From Clonostachys chloroleuca (lineage: Eukaryota; Ascomycota; Sordariomycetes; Hypocreales; Bionectriaceae): a DNA stretch of 64,000 nt. Location: positions 26,164,001 to 26,228,000 of the forward strand of contig JBANAY010000003.1 of assembly GCA_037952775.1 (NCBI GenBank). The letters are read 5' to 3'. The notes under the pieces are model-generated. The model did not search any database and was not told the origin of the DNA. It saw only the letters and a list, made by a program, of their open reading frames with translations. This document shows positions 46,733 through 59,571 of this stretch, piece by piece; positions within the stretch are counted from its first letter, which is position 1, and each line of letters begins with the position of its first letter. The position numbers were made by a program, and so were the translations under genes.

Positions 46733-47174
46733 TATCACATTCGTCGCGGGAAGCCGGTTTAGTCGCCTTGCATGTCAAGGAAGCTCTAGGCACGCTCAGA
46801 CTTGCCGAGCTGATGCGACGGGCGAGCTGTGAACCGGAATTTAGTTATTCCGAAAGCGTTCCGAAGGCGCGCACAGACCAAACCTTAAAGCTGCGTAAGC
46901 CAATAAAAAACGCCACAATTGTGTCCACCTACCATATCGTCTCTTTCTTCCGATGATACGTACCTCCGAAATATTTCCCAGCTTTTTGGAGGGGCAGGAC
47001 GTGCCCCACCAAGATGCCGCCGATGAAGGAACCGGTCCTGTGAAGACTCATCCAACATTCTTTTCTAGCTCCAGGTCGCGCCTATCTACCATTGAAACCA
47101 AAAGTCGTTCGTTTGCTCTGTCTAGCCATCAGGCTTCTGGAACAGCTTGAACAGAGACTCAATTGCCCTTCACC
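46733..47174. promoter_or_regulatory. divergent promoter, TAF9 / HIS4
   Basis: Head-to-head starts at 46732 and 47175. Two copies of AGACTCA (47044-47050 and 47155-47161) each differ by one base from TGACTCA, the general amino-acid control (Gcn4/CPC1) site expected before HIS4. They are weak candidates only. Confidence 0.4.
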
Positions 47175-49818
47175 ATGGAGGCGACTCTTCCCCTGCCATT
47201 CCTCGTCAGTGTCGCTGCCCCCACGGGACTGGCAGAGCTTGAGGGGCTCAATCGCGAGGAGGTGTCTATTCTCGGCACGCCCTTCTTCGAGGCCCAGCCT
47301 CAGATAGCGGAAAAGCTCTCTCAATTCCTCGGACGCCACAATCATGAGTTCTATGCTCATATGGATGTAACGAGCCTTAACTCCCCAGATGAAATTGTTG
47401 CCCTCCTAGATCGAGGAACTCGCAGGGTCTTTGTTACACCAGAAACTTTATCAGAATATACCGAATATGGCGCCCGAGTTCTTCCGGCGACTTCGTCTCT
47501 TGATCTTTCGGTCGCCTCTGAGCATGGTCTACTTATCAAGGAGTTCGATCCTTCCTCGGTCGAGGTCGAGAATTTCATCGCTGAGGCTAAATCAAAGAAA
47601 ATAAACAACCTCTATCTCAAGCCTGTCTCGAATGCTTCCATTGAAAAGGTCATCGAGGTAGCAAAGAGCTGTGGTGCCATCCCGGTGCTACCCTCGACTG
47701 GCCTTACCACCGATGAGCAAGACAAGGATCGCGTCCAACTTTCAACAGTCTTCGCTTCCTACTGGACATCTGACCGCGCAGATGGTTTGATTGCCACGGT
47801 TGTCACTGATGAAGCAGGTGTTGCATTGGGCTTGGCCTATTCCAGCAGCGAGAGCGTTCTGGAAGCTATTCGAAGGCAAGCTGGTGTTTACCAGAGCCGA
47901 AAGCGAGGCCTATGGGTCAAGGGTCTAAGCTCTGGCGACACCCAGGAACTGGTTCGCGTTGCTCTTGACTGTGACAATGATACTTTGAAATTTACGGTTA
48001 GACAAAAGGGACGCTTCTGCCACCTACCACAATTCAGCTGCTTTGGAGATCTAGGTGGAATTGTCGCTCTTGAGCAGACTCTCAAGTCTCGCAAAGAATC
48101 TGCTCCAGCAGGTTCATACACTGCGCGACTCTTCTCTGATGAAAAGCTGCTCAGAGCCAAGATCATGGAGGAGGCAGAAGAGCTCTGTGATGCCAAGACT
48201 CCTGAGGAGGTAGCATTTGAGGCTGCTGATCTCATTTACTTCGCCCTGACCAAGGCTGTCAGCTCGGGCGTCAGCCTGGCTGACATTGAGGCAAACCTCA
48301 CTGCCAAGAGCTTGAAGGTGAAGAGGAGGACTGGAAACGCCAAGGGCAAGTGGGCTGAGAAGGAGGGTATTGAGACAGAAGCACCTGCACCCGCAAAGCC
48401 TGCACCTGTCGTCGATACCACCCACGAGAAGATTGTGATGCAGAAGATTGACTCCTCGCAATCAAGCGAGGCAGAACTTCTTGAGAAGCTCAAGAGACCA
48501 TCCCAAAAATCACCCGATGCTATCTTGAAGATTATCCACCCTATCATCGAGGAGGTTAAGAAGGGTGGTGACAAGGCAGTGCTCTCCTATACCCACAAGT
48601 TCGAAAAGGCAACGTCTTTGACTTCGCCTGTTCTGAAAGCCCCCTTCCCCAAGGAGCTCATGGATCTTTCGCCAGAGACTATCAAGGCTATCGACACCTC
48701 CTATGAGAACATCAAGAAATTCCACTCCGCCCAGGCCGAAGAGAAGCCTCTGAGAGTCGAGACCATGCCAGGTGTGGTGTGCAGCCGATTCTCTCGTCCT
48801 ATCGAGAGAGTTGGTCTTTATATCCCTGGAGGTACTGCAGTCCTTCCTAGTACTGCTCTGATGCTTGGTGTCCCCGCTATGGTTGCCGGTTGCAAGAAGA
48901 TCGTCTTCGCTTCTCCTCCTAGGTCAGACGGTAGGGTCACCCCTGAGATTGTCTACGTCGCCCACAAGGTTGGCGCTGAAAGTATCGTTCTCGCTGGCGG
49001 TGCTCAAGCTGTTGCCGCCATGGCGTATGGCACTGAGAGCGTCACCAAGGTCGACAAGATTCTCGGCCCCGGCAATCAGTTCGTTACAGCCGCCAAGATG
49101 CACGTTAGTAACGACACCAACGCTGGAGTCGGTATTGACATGCCTGCTGGTCCCTCCGAGGTTCTCGTCGTCGCCGATAAGGACGCTAACCCTGCATTTG
49201 TCGCTTCTGATCTGCTGTCTCAAGCGGAGCACGGTGTGGACAGCCAAGTCATCCTGCTCGCCATTGACCTCAATGAGCAGCAGCTTCAAGCCATCGACGA
49301 CGAGGTTCATAACCAGGCTCTTGCTCTCCCTCGAGTCGATATTGTCCGAGGCTCTATCAAGCACTCTGTCACAGTTCTCGTGAAGACTCTCGATGAGGCT
49401 ATGCGCATCAGCAACGAGTACGCGCCAGAGCACCTTATCCTTCAAATTAAAGATGCCGAGAAGGTGGTTGACAAGGTGATGAACGCGGGTAGTGTATTCA
49501 TCGGCGAGTGGACCCCTGAGAGTGTTGGTGATTATTCTGCGGGAGTCAATCACTCCCTGCGTAAGTGAACCCCGGATACAGCCCTGCCTAGAGTTTAACT
49601 TCATACTGACAATACTCTATTTAGCTACGTACGGTTTCGCCAAGCAGTACTCTGGAGTCAACCTGGGATCTTTCATGAAGCACATTACCAGCTCCAACCT
49701 TTCAGCAGAGGGTCTCCGCAACGTCGGTTCAGCCGTCATGCAACTTGCCAAGGTGGAGGAGCTCGAGGCTCACAGGCGAGCTGTCGAGATCCGCATCAAG
49801 CACATGGACCAGAAGTAG
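47175..49818 (+). CDS. HIS4: trifunctional histidine biosynthesis protein (PRA-CH / PRA-PH / histidinol dehydrogenase)
   Basis: One polypeptide carries steps 2, 3, 9 and 10 of histidine synthesis. Exons 47175-49560 and 49625-49818 (64-bp intron) give 859 aa. After an N-terminal 200-residue region, the cyclohydrolase has GLWVKGLSSGDTQ, LDCDNDTLKF and GRFCH. The pyrophosphohydrolase helix bundle includes KIMEEAEELCDAKTPEEVAFEAADLIYF (described here only by position, residues about 332-360). The histidinol dehydrogenase spans about 430-855, with VGLYIPGGTAVLPS, GPGNQFVTAAK, GIDMPAGPSEVLV, QAEHGVDSQ and the C-terminal NHSLPTYGFAKQYSGV. The last of these is split by the intron and confirms it. All catalytic blocks are intact. 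Confidence 0.97.
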
Positions 49819-50359
49819 ATGTGCAATTTTCTGGATAAAAATAAGGAAAGAGGAGGTTTGGTTATCAGTTACAAACAAGCTCGAGAATGGGCATATATGA
49901 ATGATCTAGTCGGAGGATGAGATGGGAATTGGCGTATACAGGGATTGGAAAAAGTTACAACAGTGGGAGCATACGGATGCAAATAGAGAAATCTCATGAT
50001 ATGTCTATTATTCTAAGAGTAAGGTATCTTGCAAGCGCTCGTCTCCGGCTCTGTACCTGGCACAATATGTTCAAAATCATTCAAAAACTCTTACTCTAAC
50101 TAACAATGTTATTCCAAAACGCCGCGCTATGCCACAATGTTGAAATCGCTCTCGGTGTGGTGTATAAAGCCTCGGGAGGCCGTGGTGTCCAATCTCGCTT
50201 GGGCCGTTCGCTTTTTTTCTAATTTGGTTCAAAATAGGATGACCAGTGAGCGGTGCGCTCGATGAAGGCTATTCAACTTGATACTTTTGACCCTTTGCCA
50301 AGGGGGCAGGTCATGGTTTGTCCGCTGCCGTTCCCGTAGATACCTGTCCCCGCTTAGCA
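49819..50359. other. 3' intergenic between convergent genes
   Basis: This lies between the 3' ends of HIS4 and the lipin gene. Short frames only. Nothing else is seen. Confidence 0.5.
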
Positions 50360-52671
50360 TCACTGCTTAGCATCTTCTCCGATGGATAGATGACCAACCC
50401 CTGTGATAATTTCTGCGCTCACATCTTCTCTTGCGACTCGTTTTCGCTCGGGCGTGACTGTGGTGGATCGATTGGCGTACTCCTGCACATCATCTTCGGA
50501 AACATATGCATCATCCTCATCATCGTATTCTTCATCATCAGCATCCTCGTAAGCTTCCTCGGACGAGCGTCGAAGATCGGCCACGCTGTCAATGCTGTCG
50601 CGGGGTGCACCGTCGTCATAGGAGTCACGGGAAATATAGCTGTCGGCTAGGGCATCATCACCTTCCTCGTCGTCATCCTCTGCATATAGACTCGCCTGGT
50701 CTGCTTCGTCCTCATCGACTTCGCTGGCTGAAAAGTCATCTAGTGGGAGTGGATCATCCCTCCAGTACATGAAATCGGTGTATGCCTCTCCTCCACCAGT
50801 CACCAAGGTGCTGACAGGTGGGAAGTAGTGGTCTACAACCTCATTGATGTTGACATATGTCATCTTTAGCTTATTAAGGGTCAGAAGATCAAGTGACACC
50901 TCCGAGTTGGAATTAATTGTGAAGATTCGGTTCCTGGGAACATCAACAGTTCTGTACGAGATCTGATCTGTCAGACGATTGCCAAATCCTGCGTAGAATG
51001 GACTGTGCTCAGGTCCATAAAGATTGCTGATGTCGCGAAGAGTAGCCATCTTGAACACCTGGGGTTGACGCAAGTAGACCTCTCGTCGTAACGCCGCCAT
51101 TGTTCGGTCTGGGGATAGGATTGTTGGCCCGGCAGGCATTCGGCAACCTTCCTGAACGATGTTGCTTAAGTAGGCCCGAGTGGTATCGGCCTGTCCGACG
51201 GATCGACTTGTCAGATACATGATGTTGTACCCGTTGGCAGAAATATCACTGTACAATTTCGCAATACCTGCGTGAGTCCAATCTCGCCCTATCATGTTGA
51301 GAACATGGCCGAGGGCATCGGACTTGGTGATGGTTCCGTCGATGTCGGAAATCACCACAGGGGTTTCATGCTTCCACAGGTACATGTTAGCAGAGCATGT
51401 TGCCCTGTTCACTGTGAAGCTCATCGCATTTGGACCTGGCTGTAGATTGAGATCTTTGAGCTGCTCACTAGTCAACCGAAGAGTCTTGGCGTAGTTTCGG
51501 GTCGAATCGCCTGAAGGGCTAGTTCCTGGGGGTGTTCTTGGGGGCGTTTGCATATCAGCCGGCCCAGCAGATTCTGCGCGCCTATGCGACGGAATCATGG
51601 ATGCTGTGACATCACTGCCATCGCTTTGGTATCCGGGATCCGAGGCGGCATCTGCAGCCACTCCATGCCCATGGTGTGAAAGAGTAGACTCCATCGTCCT
51701 CTTCATAGCTGCCTGTCGTGCTTCCTCACTACTGTAAATCCAAAGATTGCCCTCGGTGTCAAATCCGAAGAGAGATCCAATGTCATAGTTGCCGTCAAGC
51801 TCCTTGGAAAGAATATTCCTTGCCAATACCTCGGCACGAATCATCTCTTCTTCGCTGTTCTTGTAGCCTGACATGTCGAGCATGAGATCACCTGTTTCGG
51901 TGACTATACTAGGGATATTGACAGTTGCGAGTTCGCGCGAGAGGGCCATTGCCCGTTCGATGGCCTCCTTGGGACTCAGCGGCGGAGGACTGTGGGATCT
52001 ATCGGAGGTGTTGCCGCTCTCTTCTTCGTCGCCCGACTTGTCTTCATCTCTCTCTTTCGATCGGGCTGAGTATCGAATGACATCGTCGCTATGATGTCGC
52101 GGAGCAACGTTAGACCAATCACCCGAAGCAGGACGTGTGGGCAGCAGGTTGGGGGAGGCTGTAACGGGTGTGATCATGCCTAGCAGAAACATTAGTGGGA
52201 AATTCAACTTGACGAGTCGCTCCACATACCATTGTCATCTGGCTGTGTCTGTAGGATGGCGTTAGGGGGCCTCTGGGGTGTCGAGGCCTGCGAATCAAGC
52301 TCAAGTGTGTCGGGCTCTTTCAAATCCGGGGTAGAAGGGTCAAGAGGAGGACTGCTTGCCGGCGACACCAACGGCGATGTTTGGAGGGACTGAGGAATAT
52401 TTTCAGTTGTTTCGAAGACAAAAAAGGCCTCTCCTCCCACTCCAAGCTTCATGGAATACTCTTGCTTGACGCCGTTGACCTTGAACTCGACTTTCTTGTC
52501 ACTGGGTCGGAGGAGAGAGAACTTGCCAAACCGCACATGAAATGGAGAACAGGCGAAGGAGCCATCATCTTGCTCGACAACAATGACATCGATGGCACCG
52601 CTAAGCGTAGCGGGGTTCAAGGAGTTCCATGCTGTCGAAACTGAGTCGCTCAAGTTTCTGACGTACTGCAT
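50360..52671 (-). CDS. PAH1: phosphatidate phosphatase, lipin family
   Basis: Lipins dephosphorylate phosphatidate to diacylglycerol at the ER/nuclear membrane and control triacylglycerol and phospholipid synthesis. Exons 52230-52671 and 50360-52179 (50-bp intron) give 753 aa. The N-LIP domain starts at residue 1 (MQYVRNLSDSVSTAWNSLNP), with VKVNG-type and GGEAFFVFET blocks. A Ser/Pro-rich linker follows. The catalytic C-LIP domain contains VVISDIDGTITKSD, where Asp426 and Asp428 are the DxDxT residues. After it come HAGIAKLYSDI and NGYNIMYLTSRS. The C-terminus is Asp/Glu-rich (about 620-720), as in fungal Pah1, where acidic tails and phosphorylation by CDK/Pho85 control membrane access. The N-terminal amphipathic start suggests intact membrane binding. 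Confidence 0.95.
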
Positions 52672-54737
52672 TGTAACCTCAACGCCTTGTTAGAGCCAGG
52701 ATGTAGGTAGTAAATCAGAGAGTTGTCGCGCGCGCAGCTTGGAAGGTTGTTCGCCGTAGCGAAATAGAGTTTTCACAATGTCCAACTACCTAGGCTATAG
52801 GCGAGGTGTCGGCAAAGCACACGCATCAAATGGTGAAAAGAATACGAATTTGGTTGAGCCGATCGCATGCGAAATGGTCTGAAGACCTTCCCACGTTTGT
52901 TGGGCGGCTGACAGCGGGTGAGCCAAGAAGGTCATACGTAATAATCGAGGACTGTGCAGGGGTGCTGACGGGCCTGCTCCCAGACAAAACGGGATCAACG
53001 ATAGAGGACGTTCATGCACACGCCATGAGGATGGGAGAGGATGCGAATCTTAAATCGAGCGAGGGAGGAAGTCTGCTGATATCCAGGAGGGTGGGAACCG
53101 GGGCCAATTCGCGAAATGGATTACATGCATCGAAGGGAGCTCACTCTTTGATGTTGGGCTGGGGCGTTGCCCCTAGGTAGGTTCTGTTGAGCGGCCAGCG
53201 ACCAGCCACCCCACGAATCCAGCGAGTCCATCCCAGTGCCACAGCAGCCTCTCGGTGGCTGCATTGCATGTGACACCCCATTCCCAGCGCTCGGCGGCCG
53301 GTAACCCGTGCGGATCACAAGCTGGATGACAGGCTGCGGAGGCAACGTGCAAAAGGCCAATTCCTTACTTGGTGCCTGGACTGTCGCTGCTAGGATCAAA
53401 ACGGCAAGCAGCGTTTCAGGGCCACAAAAACGCATTTTTTCCGTGCTGTAGGGCCGAGGCTGACCATCATTGAGTCCTTCAAGTCTCGGTTGGCAGCCTC
53501 CACCGCCTGTTGCTGAGACTGTAGCCAGTCCATGCTGGCCAGCCATTTTCATGTGCATGAAGCCAATGCGCTGTTCAATGCCCTAGGTGCCATGGCAATA
53601 TGCAGTGGGCCGGGCATTTTGTGCGTCTCTGGATTCTTGATGCATTCATCTCGCTAATCGTAGCGGCTTTGATGCGCCCACAGACTGATACATGAGCCCG
53701 CCGCCATCACGTTGTTCTTGACAACCTACTACCCACTAAGGATCCAAGTGGTGATACACCCATAGTTGCAAGATCAGAAGCCGTTCTTTTCACCGAGAGC
53801 ATCACCGGATCGGCCGGGTCTCGTCAAGTGAGGGTTGACTCGGTATGTGGTATACGCAAGCTACTAGACAAACTCATACCACCGGCAGGCAGCCAGAGTA
53901 TGGGAAAGCGGCTACCTAGTTATTAGTCCACCACGTAATGTTCATTACTATTGATCTAGTTGTTTGTATATGGATGGTTGTCCCGAGAGATGCTGTCCAA
54001 TCCCTTTCATATGCCAGAGCGAGCAAACGGGCTCTCCGGCGAGGCTACAGCAAATGCGGCAGCGGGAATCCGATCTAATGACATCGGTTAGCTGCCGTGA
54101 AAACCCTATCCACGGTTTCATCGCTAAGATGGCTGTTATTAGGCAAAGTTCCGCTGTCAACAGCCAAGTCTCAATATTAGGTAATCGCCGTCCACCTCAC
54201 TCGTAATTATTAGAATTTATCTGTCAACAACACAGAGCGGAAAAACTCAAAATCCCCGTCCATTGCATTCTTAATAGCGATCGCGCTTTAGACCTGGGGA
54301 ACGGCGAGCAGACCATTTCATTCCCGCCCGGCTTCCTAATCCATCCCACCCAGCATCCAGCATCGCTTCGCTTTCCCGAACATTCATGTTGACGTCCTGC
54401 AACCCGAACCAGCCTTTTTATAAATAGCAGCCAGGCTTGTTGGTAGGGTACAGCCTACAGGTAAGGTAGTGGCTTTTTTCTCCCGCTGGTAGTGCTTCTA
54501 CTGCTAGCCACCCCTCCGCATCTGTCCGCCAATCGCCTCGCCGCATTTCCATTTGGGGATCCATTGTGCCACTGCCAAGTCCTTGATTTCTGCTGTTCTT
54601 CCACCTCCATCGCATCCCGCCCGCCTACCAACCGCGCTGTCATCCCCACGAATGCTGGATTTGTACGCGCGCGCATCTCCTGGGACCTCGAAGGTCGTCT
54701 ACTCTCCCTGTGCCGTTGCATTGCGTGCGCTGAGAAC
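52672..54737. promoter_or_regulatory. 2.1-kb divergent intergenic region, PAH1 / FN3 gene
   Basis: The two starts are head to head. Several short frames exist on both strands but none looks coding. The right 250 bp are CT-rich, consistent with a leader for the FN3 gene. Confidence 0.45.
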
Positions 54738-57700
54738 ATGTCATGGGAGTTATCGCTCTTAACCCTCATCGTCAGCGTCTTCAGCATCTGGACGATTCGT
54801 TCGAGCAACACGACCTCCGCCGTACTGAAAGCAATTGGGGTCGTCTTTTGCGCCTTGGCTTTTTATCCGGACCCCGTCCTCCTGATCCAGCACCTGTCCT
54901 CGACTGCCTTTCAAGGCTGGAACGACATTCGATTCGATGTGCTTCTCGTGACGCATTTTAGAATGGTCTTGACACTTGGCGCCGTGGTCTGGTAAGCTTG
55001 GAAAAAATCCCCCTCCTTCCCGAATACGCGAAATGTCGGCAAGCCTTGTCTAACACCACCCCGCGTCTTATCAGGTTACTGCATCGCTCGTGGCAGACCC
55101 TTTGGAAACCTGTGCCCGAGCTGATCAACATCCTCGGCGTTGACGTTCCCGAAGCCCCCGATGTCTCTCTTGCTGGTATCCGAGCAGATGCTGCTACTCT
55201 CACCTGGACCAAACCTCCTAATAACCGCCCGGTCCAAAAGTATTTGATACAGGTCAATGGAATCAATGGTAGGCTCCCTCCACCCCGGGCTCCCCTCGAC
55301 GCTCCCGCTAAACCGTTCGTTGTTACGTAGTTGGAGAATCACCCCACGATGAAACTGCGATCACGGTAACTGGCCTGAAGCCAAGTCATTTTTACAATAT
55401 TCGCGTTGTTGCTATCGGCCAAAACAATTTCCAGGCTGCCAGCGATACGGTGCGGCTCAGGACATTCGGCAGCGATGGCAGGCCTTCCCTTGGCAATGCC
55501 CGACTCCCGGCGAATTTTGTAGACGATGAGGATACTAAGCCACGAGGAATTGATGACGGGATTGGTTCGGAGGGCCGCGCGCCTTCATTCGCTGCTGCCG
55601 CTGTCGAGACAGCGCCTCCTCTCGATGGAGCAGTAAATGCAACACGAGATCTCCCGTCTACAGCGCCCGGCCAACGAAGAAATACCCTAAATCGTCGACA
55701 CTCGCCATCGGTAGCTAGCAGTGACCAGGCTTCGATTAGACAATTTGATACCGAAGGTCCCGAACCATCCCTCGACGAGCTGAATCATCGATTTCAGGAA
55801 ATCCGCAAAGAGATTAATGATACACTTTCGCTCCAAGCCAAAGAAGAAGAAGAGTTTCTACAAACCGAAGAAGAGCTACGGAAAGAAAAGGACTTGAAAA
55901 AGATGTCACTAAAAGAGAAGGAAGAGCAGACGGCTCAACTAAAGTCTCTGGTCCGCACTACCATGGAGCAAATGCGAGCTGCAGAGAAAGAGAGAGCGAA
56001 GAAAGACCAACAGCTCAAGGATCGTGACAGTAAGAAATCCAAGGTCCGAGACAACATTTCCAAACTCGAAAAGGAGATTGAGAGGATGAGAAAGGAGTGC
56101 AGTAGCTTTCAAGATCAGAAAGCTAGTCTGAAGGAGAAGAGAGATCAAGACATTTGTACCCTTAACCAGGAGATTACCACTCTTCAAGAGGAACACAATG
56201 CGCTTGAGGCGGACCTCAGCAATAAAGGAAAGCAGCTGAACGAGATGAAGGAAGCTCGGAAGCACCTTTCTGGGGCAGATGATGAGTTGATGCGGGAAAG
56301 TGATGAGAGAAGTCGCCGAGAGTGGGAGGTTGTTAGGAATACCTTGCACCATCGACTTGTTGAGGAGACCAAGGCCAGTCACCAGCTGGATCAGCATTAC
56401 CAGGCCCTGATTGAACAGCTCAGCATTCATCACCATGCAGCATTCTTCAACCAGTCAGATGCACCACCTCTCGACTTTGATGATTCTGCCCCCGTCCAAC
56501 AAAAACGCGAAAGCTACCATAGCAGCGAAGCTAGGCTGTCACCTCCTACGCGTTTTGTTATGTCAGAGTCGAATACTTCGCTGCCTCCTGCGCTAGGACG
56601 TCCAAGTTTTGGTCCAGTACTTTTTATTCCTAATGATGCAAATGACCCTCAGACAGAGGACGAGTTGAAGACCACGGCCGGGCCTCTTAGTCCATCTGCG
56701 CATGCTTACTTACCTTCCGGCATCATCGACTTTGAAGGATCGGATAGTAAGGCTACACAGACCCCTTTCCTTCCAGAGAGTGTCGCCGCAGGAGACGAAA
56801 TACCGCAATCTCCAGTCTCATCCAATCATTCACTGAGCATCTTCTCAAGTCCTCGCGAATCGTCGACTAACCTGCCCTTCCCTTCATACCAAGACAATAG
56901 CGATCGTGGATCTCTCAATCTCAACTCCAGCCCAGCCGCCCCTCCAGCAAGTGGCCTGAGATTGGCTAGTCTCCTATCCGGATTTCGACGAGGTGAGGGA
57001 ACCAAGGCTGATGACGAGGGCCCGCCGATTGGGAGCTTGAAGCCTGGACAAAGCCAGTCGTTCCCTCGTGGGACTGACGAAAGTGAATTGTTCGGCAGCC
57101 GTCGGCGGATGAGCTTCTCATTCAAAGGCCATCGTAATTCGACAGGCTTTGAAGGGAATCCCACCCACATGTCGACCAGTTCAAAAATGTTCTCTAGGCG
57201 GCTCAATCCATTTGCCAGCTCAGCCAGCGCTATCTTCTCCGACCGTGATCCTCATCGTTCGCGACCTCCTTCTATTGCATCTGGATCTGATCTTCCTCGG
57301 CCTTCGACGGACAGTGGATCTATATGGGGGGCCCCTGGTGATGTTGCTACCCTCGCCAAGAATCGGCTCTGGTCTCCGAATGAAGGCCGGTGGCCATCTC
57401 GAAGTGGTTCTCGTCGTCCCTCGATCCATGGCTCTCCCTCTGCTCTCACAACCTCGTTAGCATCCGCCGATGACGAGATTCTCTACGAAACCGAGCTACT
57501 TGACCCTCAAACATCCCCCAGTCAAGTTGGAGTTATCGGATCTCGTCCCCCTGGAGCATCCAAGTCAATTAGTCAGCGACTAAATCCTAATGCGCCCACA
57601 TTCAAAGGCTTGTTCCGCAAAGACAAGGACAAAGATCGAGCCAAGGACAAGGCGAAAGATGGAAAGGGGAAAGGCAAGGAAGCCTTGTCTCCCACCGTGG

Positions 57701-58236
57701 ACTCGCCCACAGGCCCTGACGAGTCGCCGTCTGATTCGCGCTTATCCCGTGACACATTCTCAGTTCACACCCAAACATCTGTTTCCGAGTCCCATGAATC
57801 ACTTCCTCTTGAGGGATCGAGCTCTAATACCAATCTCGAGATGAACAGCAGTCTTTCAAAGGACTCCGACAGCGTGAACGGCATTAGGAAACTGTTGCGA
57901 AAAGGGAGCTCAAGCAAGTTCAGCCTTTCAAGCAGACTGGGTAAAGACTCGAGTCTGTTTAAGAAGGGCCCAGGCAGTGCTACAAACTCGGACAGGAATG
58001 CGTCAGCGGACCATCGATCAAGCATTGGCGATTTAGATGAGCTTGGGGAAGAGCACGCCCCATTGGGACGCAGCTACGATAGTGTAACGAGCAGCCCATC
58101 TCTTGCGCCATCCAAGTCCAAGGACGTTAAGGAGAGCCGGATGAGTAATTGGCGGTTTATGAAGAAGAAAGGCAAGGACGCTTCAAGTAAGGAGAAGGAG
58201 AGTGTTGAAATCGACCGCTCCCTCGATGAGGATTAA
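54738..58236 (+). CDS. membrane-anchored fibronectin-III and coiled-coil protein
   Basis: Exons 54738-54991, 55075-55268 and 55331-58236 give 1117 aa. The N-terminus has two or three hydrophobic segments (LSLLTLIVSVFSIW; VVFCALAFYPDPVLLI; VLTLGAVVWLL). A fibronectin type III domain follows (about 105-190), with PDVSLAGIRADAATLTWTKP and the closing YNIRVVAIG. A charged coiled coil (about 295-515) is rich in KEEE, MRKE and LKEK heptads. The last 500 residues are Ser/Pro/Arg-rich, with repeated SRR-x-S and RLNPFA-like elements, and end in a Lys/Asp-rich tail. The architecture is shared by uncharacterised fungal FN3 proteins; I know no assigned function. The topology suggests a membrane tether with a large cytoplasmic scaffold that is probably phosphorylated. 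The exon 1-2 splice completes Trp85. Confidence 0.85.
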
Positions 58237-58383
58237 GCAGTTGACCAGCACCCCATCTGTACATACCTACACATATTCTTAGGATATTGGCCCGCAGTCC
58301 AGCGAAGAGCAGTGCTAGCCCTAGTGGTATCAAAAAAAATTCTCCCAGCTTATCCTTGATATTATTGATTGTGAATCACAGAG

Positions 58384-58653
58384 CTACCTGTTGTAGGTAA
58401 GGCACTTCATGCGCACGTACTTCAGGTCCCCTGTGGCTTGAAAGGTAATGTTTCCAAACTTTAGAAGAGCTACGATAGGAGAAACGGGCCAACACTCTAC
58501 CTCTCGTATCCCCCACAACAACTCGTGACGTTTCCTTGTGATATATTTCATGATAGGTCGCATTGCAGGGAGGTTATCAACGGCGCCAAGACGTTGAAGT
58601 AACGGTACATGCAAGAAAATCCGGTGAACCTTGATGGGCAGAAGGCTAATCAT
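58384..58653 (-). CDS. small unassigned ORF (doubtful)
   Basis: The 89-codon frame has protein-like composition (REVECWPVSPIVALLKFG, LKYVRMKCLTYNR) and stays open upstream to about 58735, where a TAG could be a splice acceptor. A TATATAAAGG-like box lies near 58800 on the same strand. There is no recognised family and no certain start. It may be a real short gene, the last exon of a relic or chance. Confidence 0.25.
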   Translation of the reverse strand: MISLLPIKVHRIFLHVPLLQRLGAVDNLPAMRPIMKYITRKRHELLWGIREVECWPVSPIVALLKFGNITFQATGDLKYVRMKCLTYNR

Positions 58654-58961
58654 GAGAGAATTTGTCGTGCAGCCCGAAAAGACTTGGTTGAGGAGATCGG
58701 CAATTGAATGAGGCAGCTAGTTTACTTGCCTTATTCATTATCCATCCATTCACAGGCCGCCGTGATTCCTCGTGGGGGTTTGATCTCGGATAAGCTCCTT
58801 TATATAGTACGAGGAAGCTCCGCGGGTAGAAGTCACTGTATCACATCCCGCTAAGAGTAGTTGAGACTAGGTGCCCTTGCAATTCAAATAAGCTTATGTG
58901 CAAGGTAAAATTGACGGGGCAGTGCCATGACTCCAGCCTGCCATGTGAATACGATGGCGAG

Positions 58962-58967
58962 CACGTG
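58962..58967 (+). promoter_or_regulatory. Pho4/NUC-1-type E-box (CACGTGGG)
   Basis: CACGTG followed by GG is the preferred core of the phosphate-starvation regulators Pho4 and NUC-1. It lies 605 bp upstream of the alkaline phosphatase start. Function here is inferred. Confidence 0.4.
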
Positions 58968-59571
58968 GGAAGCCCAGTCCAAGTCCATTGGGGAATTACC
59001 AACCATCTTCACAGTTGTTTGATCCATGAACGGCTGATGGGCTCAAGACGTGAAGGCCAAGGCTACCAGGAGTGCCTGCAAGAATCTCCTTCTGTGCAAG
59101 GCTAAACGTTACCCGCCCTTGACCTGGGATGTTCCGAATTATCCGCTGAGCGTTCCTGGCATCGGCACTCGCCGCTGTCTGCCAAACCCATCATATCATG
59201 ATCAGCGTAGTAGTTTGGTGGACTCTTTGCAACTTTGTGCAGAAACCTGTCATTTGCTCCAAGCGAGCTACTGTTGGCGAGAATCTTTTTGATTGTACAA
59301 TGCCGAGCATGGAATGGATATTGCCCCCGCCAAACTCGGAGGTTGAGCGCTCCATTGCATGTGGATGTAACTGCATCATGGTGGATGAGTTTTGAATATA
59401 AAAAGACGCGAATGTCTTTCAAATTTTCAGGGCGTGAGAGAGACCTCGAGTTTGAACACTCTTTCCTTGGACCTTGTAAGCCGTCACTCCATTGGCCACG
59501 TCCAGTGTAGGACACAACCTTTGATTCTTCGCTCCACCAATAAACTATCGATTCTTTCTCTTCGAATCAAC

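Noticed and set aside
52806..53180. 124-codon frame between PAH1 and the FN3 gene
   Set aside because: No motif, overlapped by antisense frames, in a promoter-like interval.
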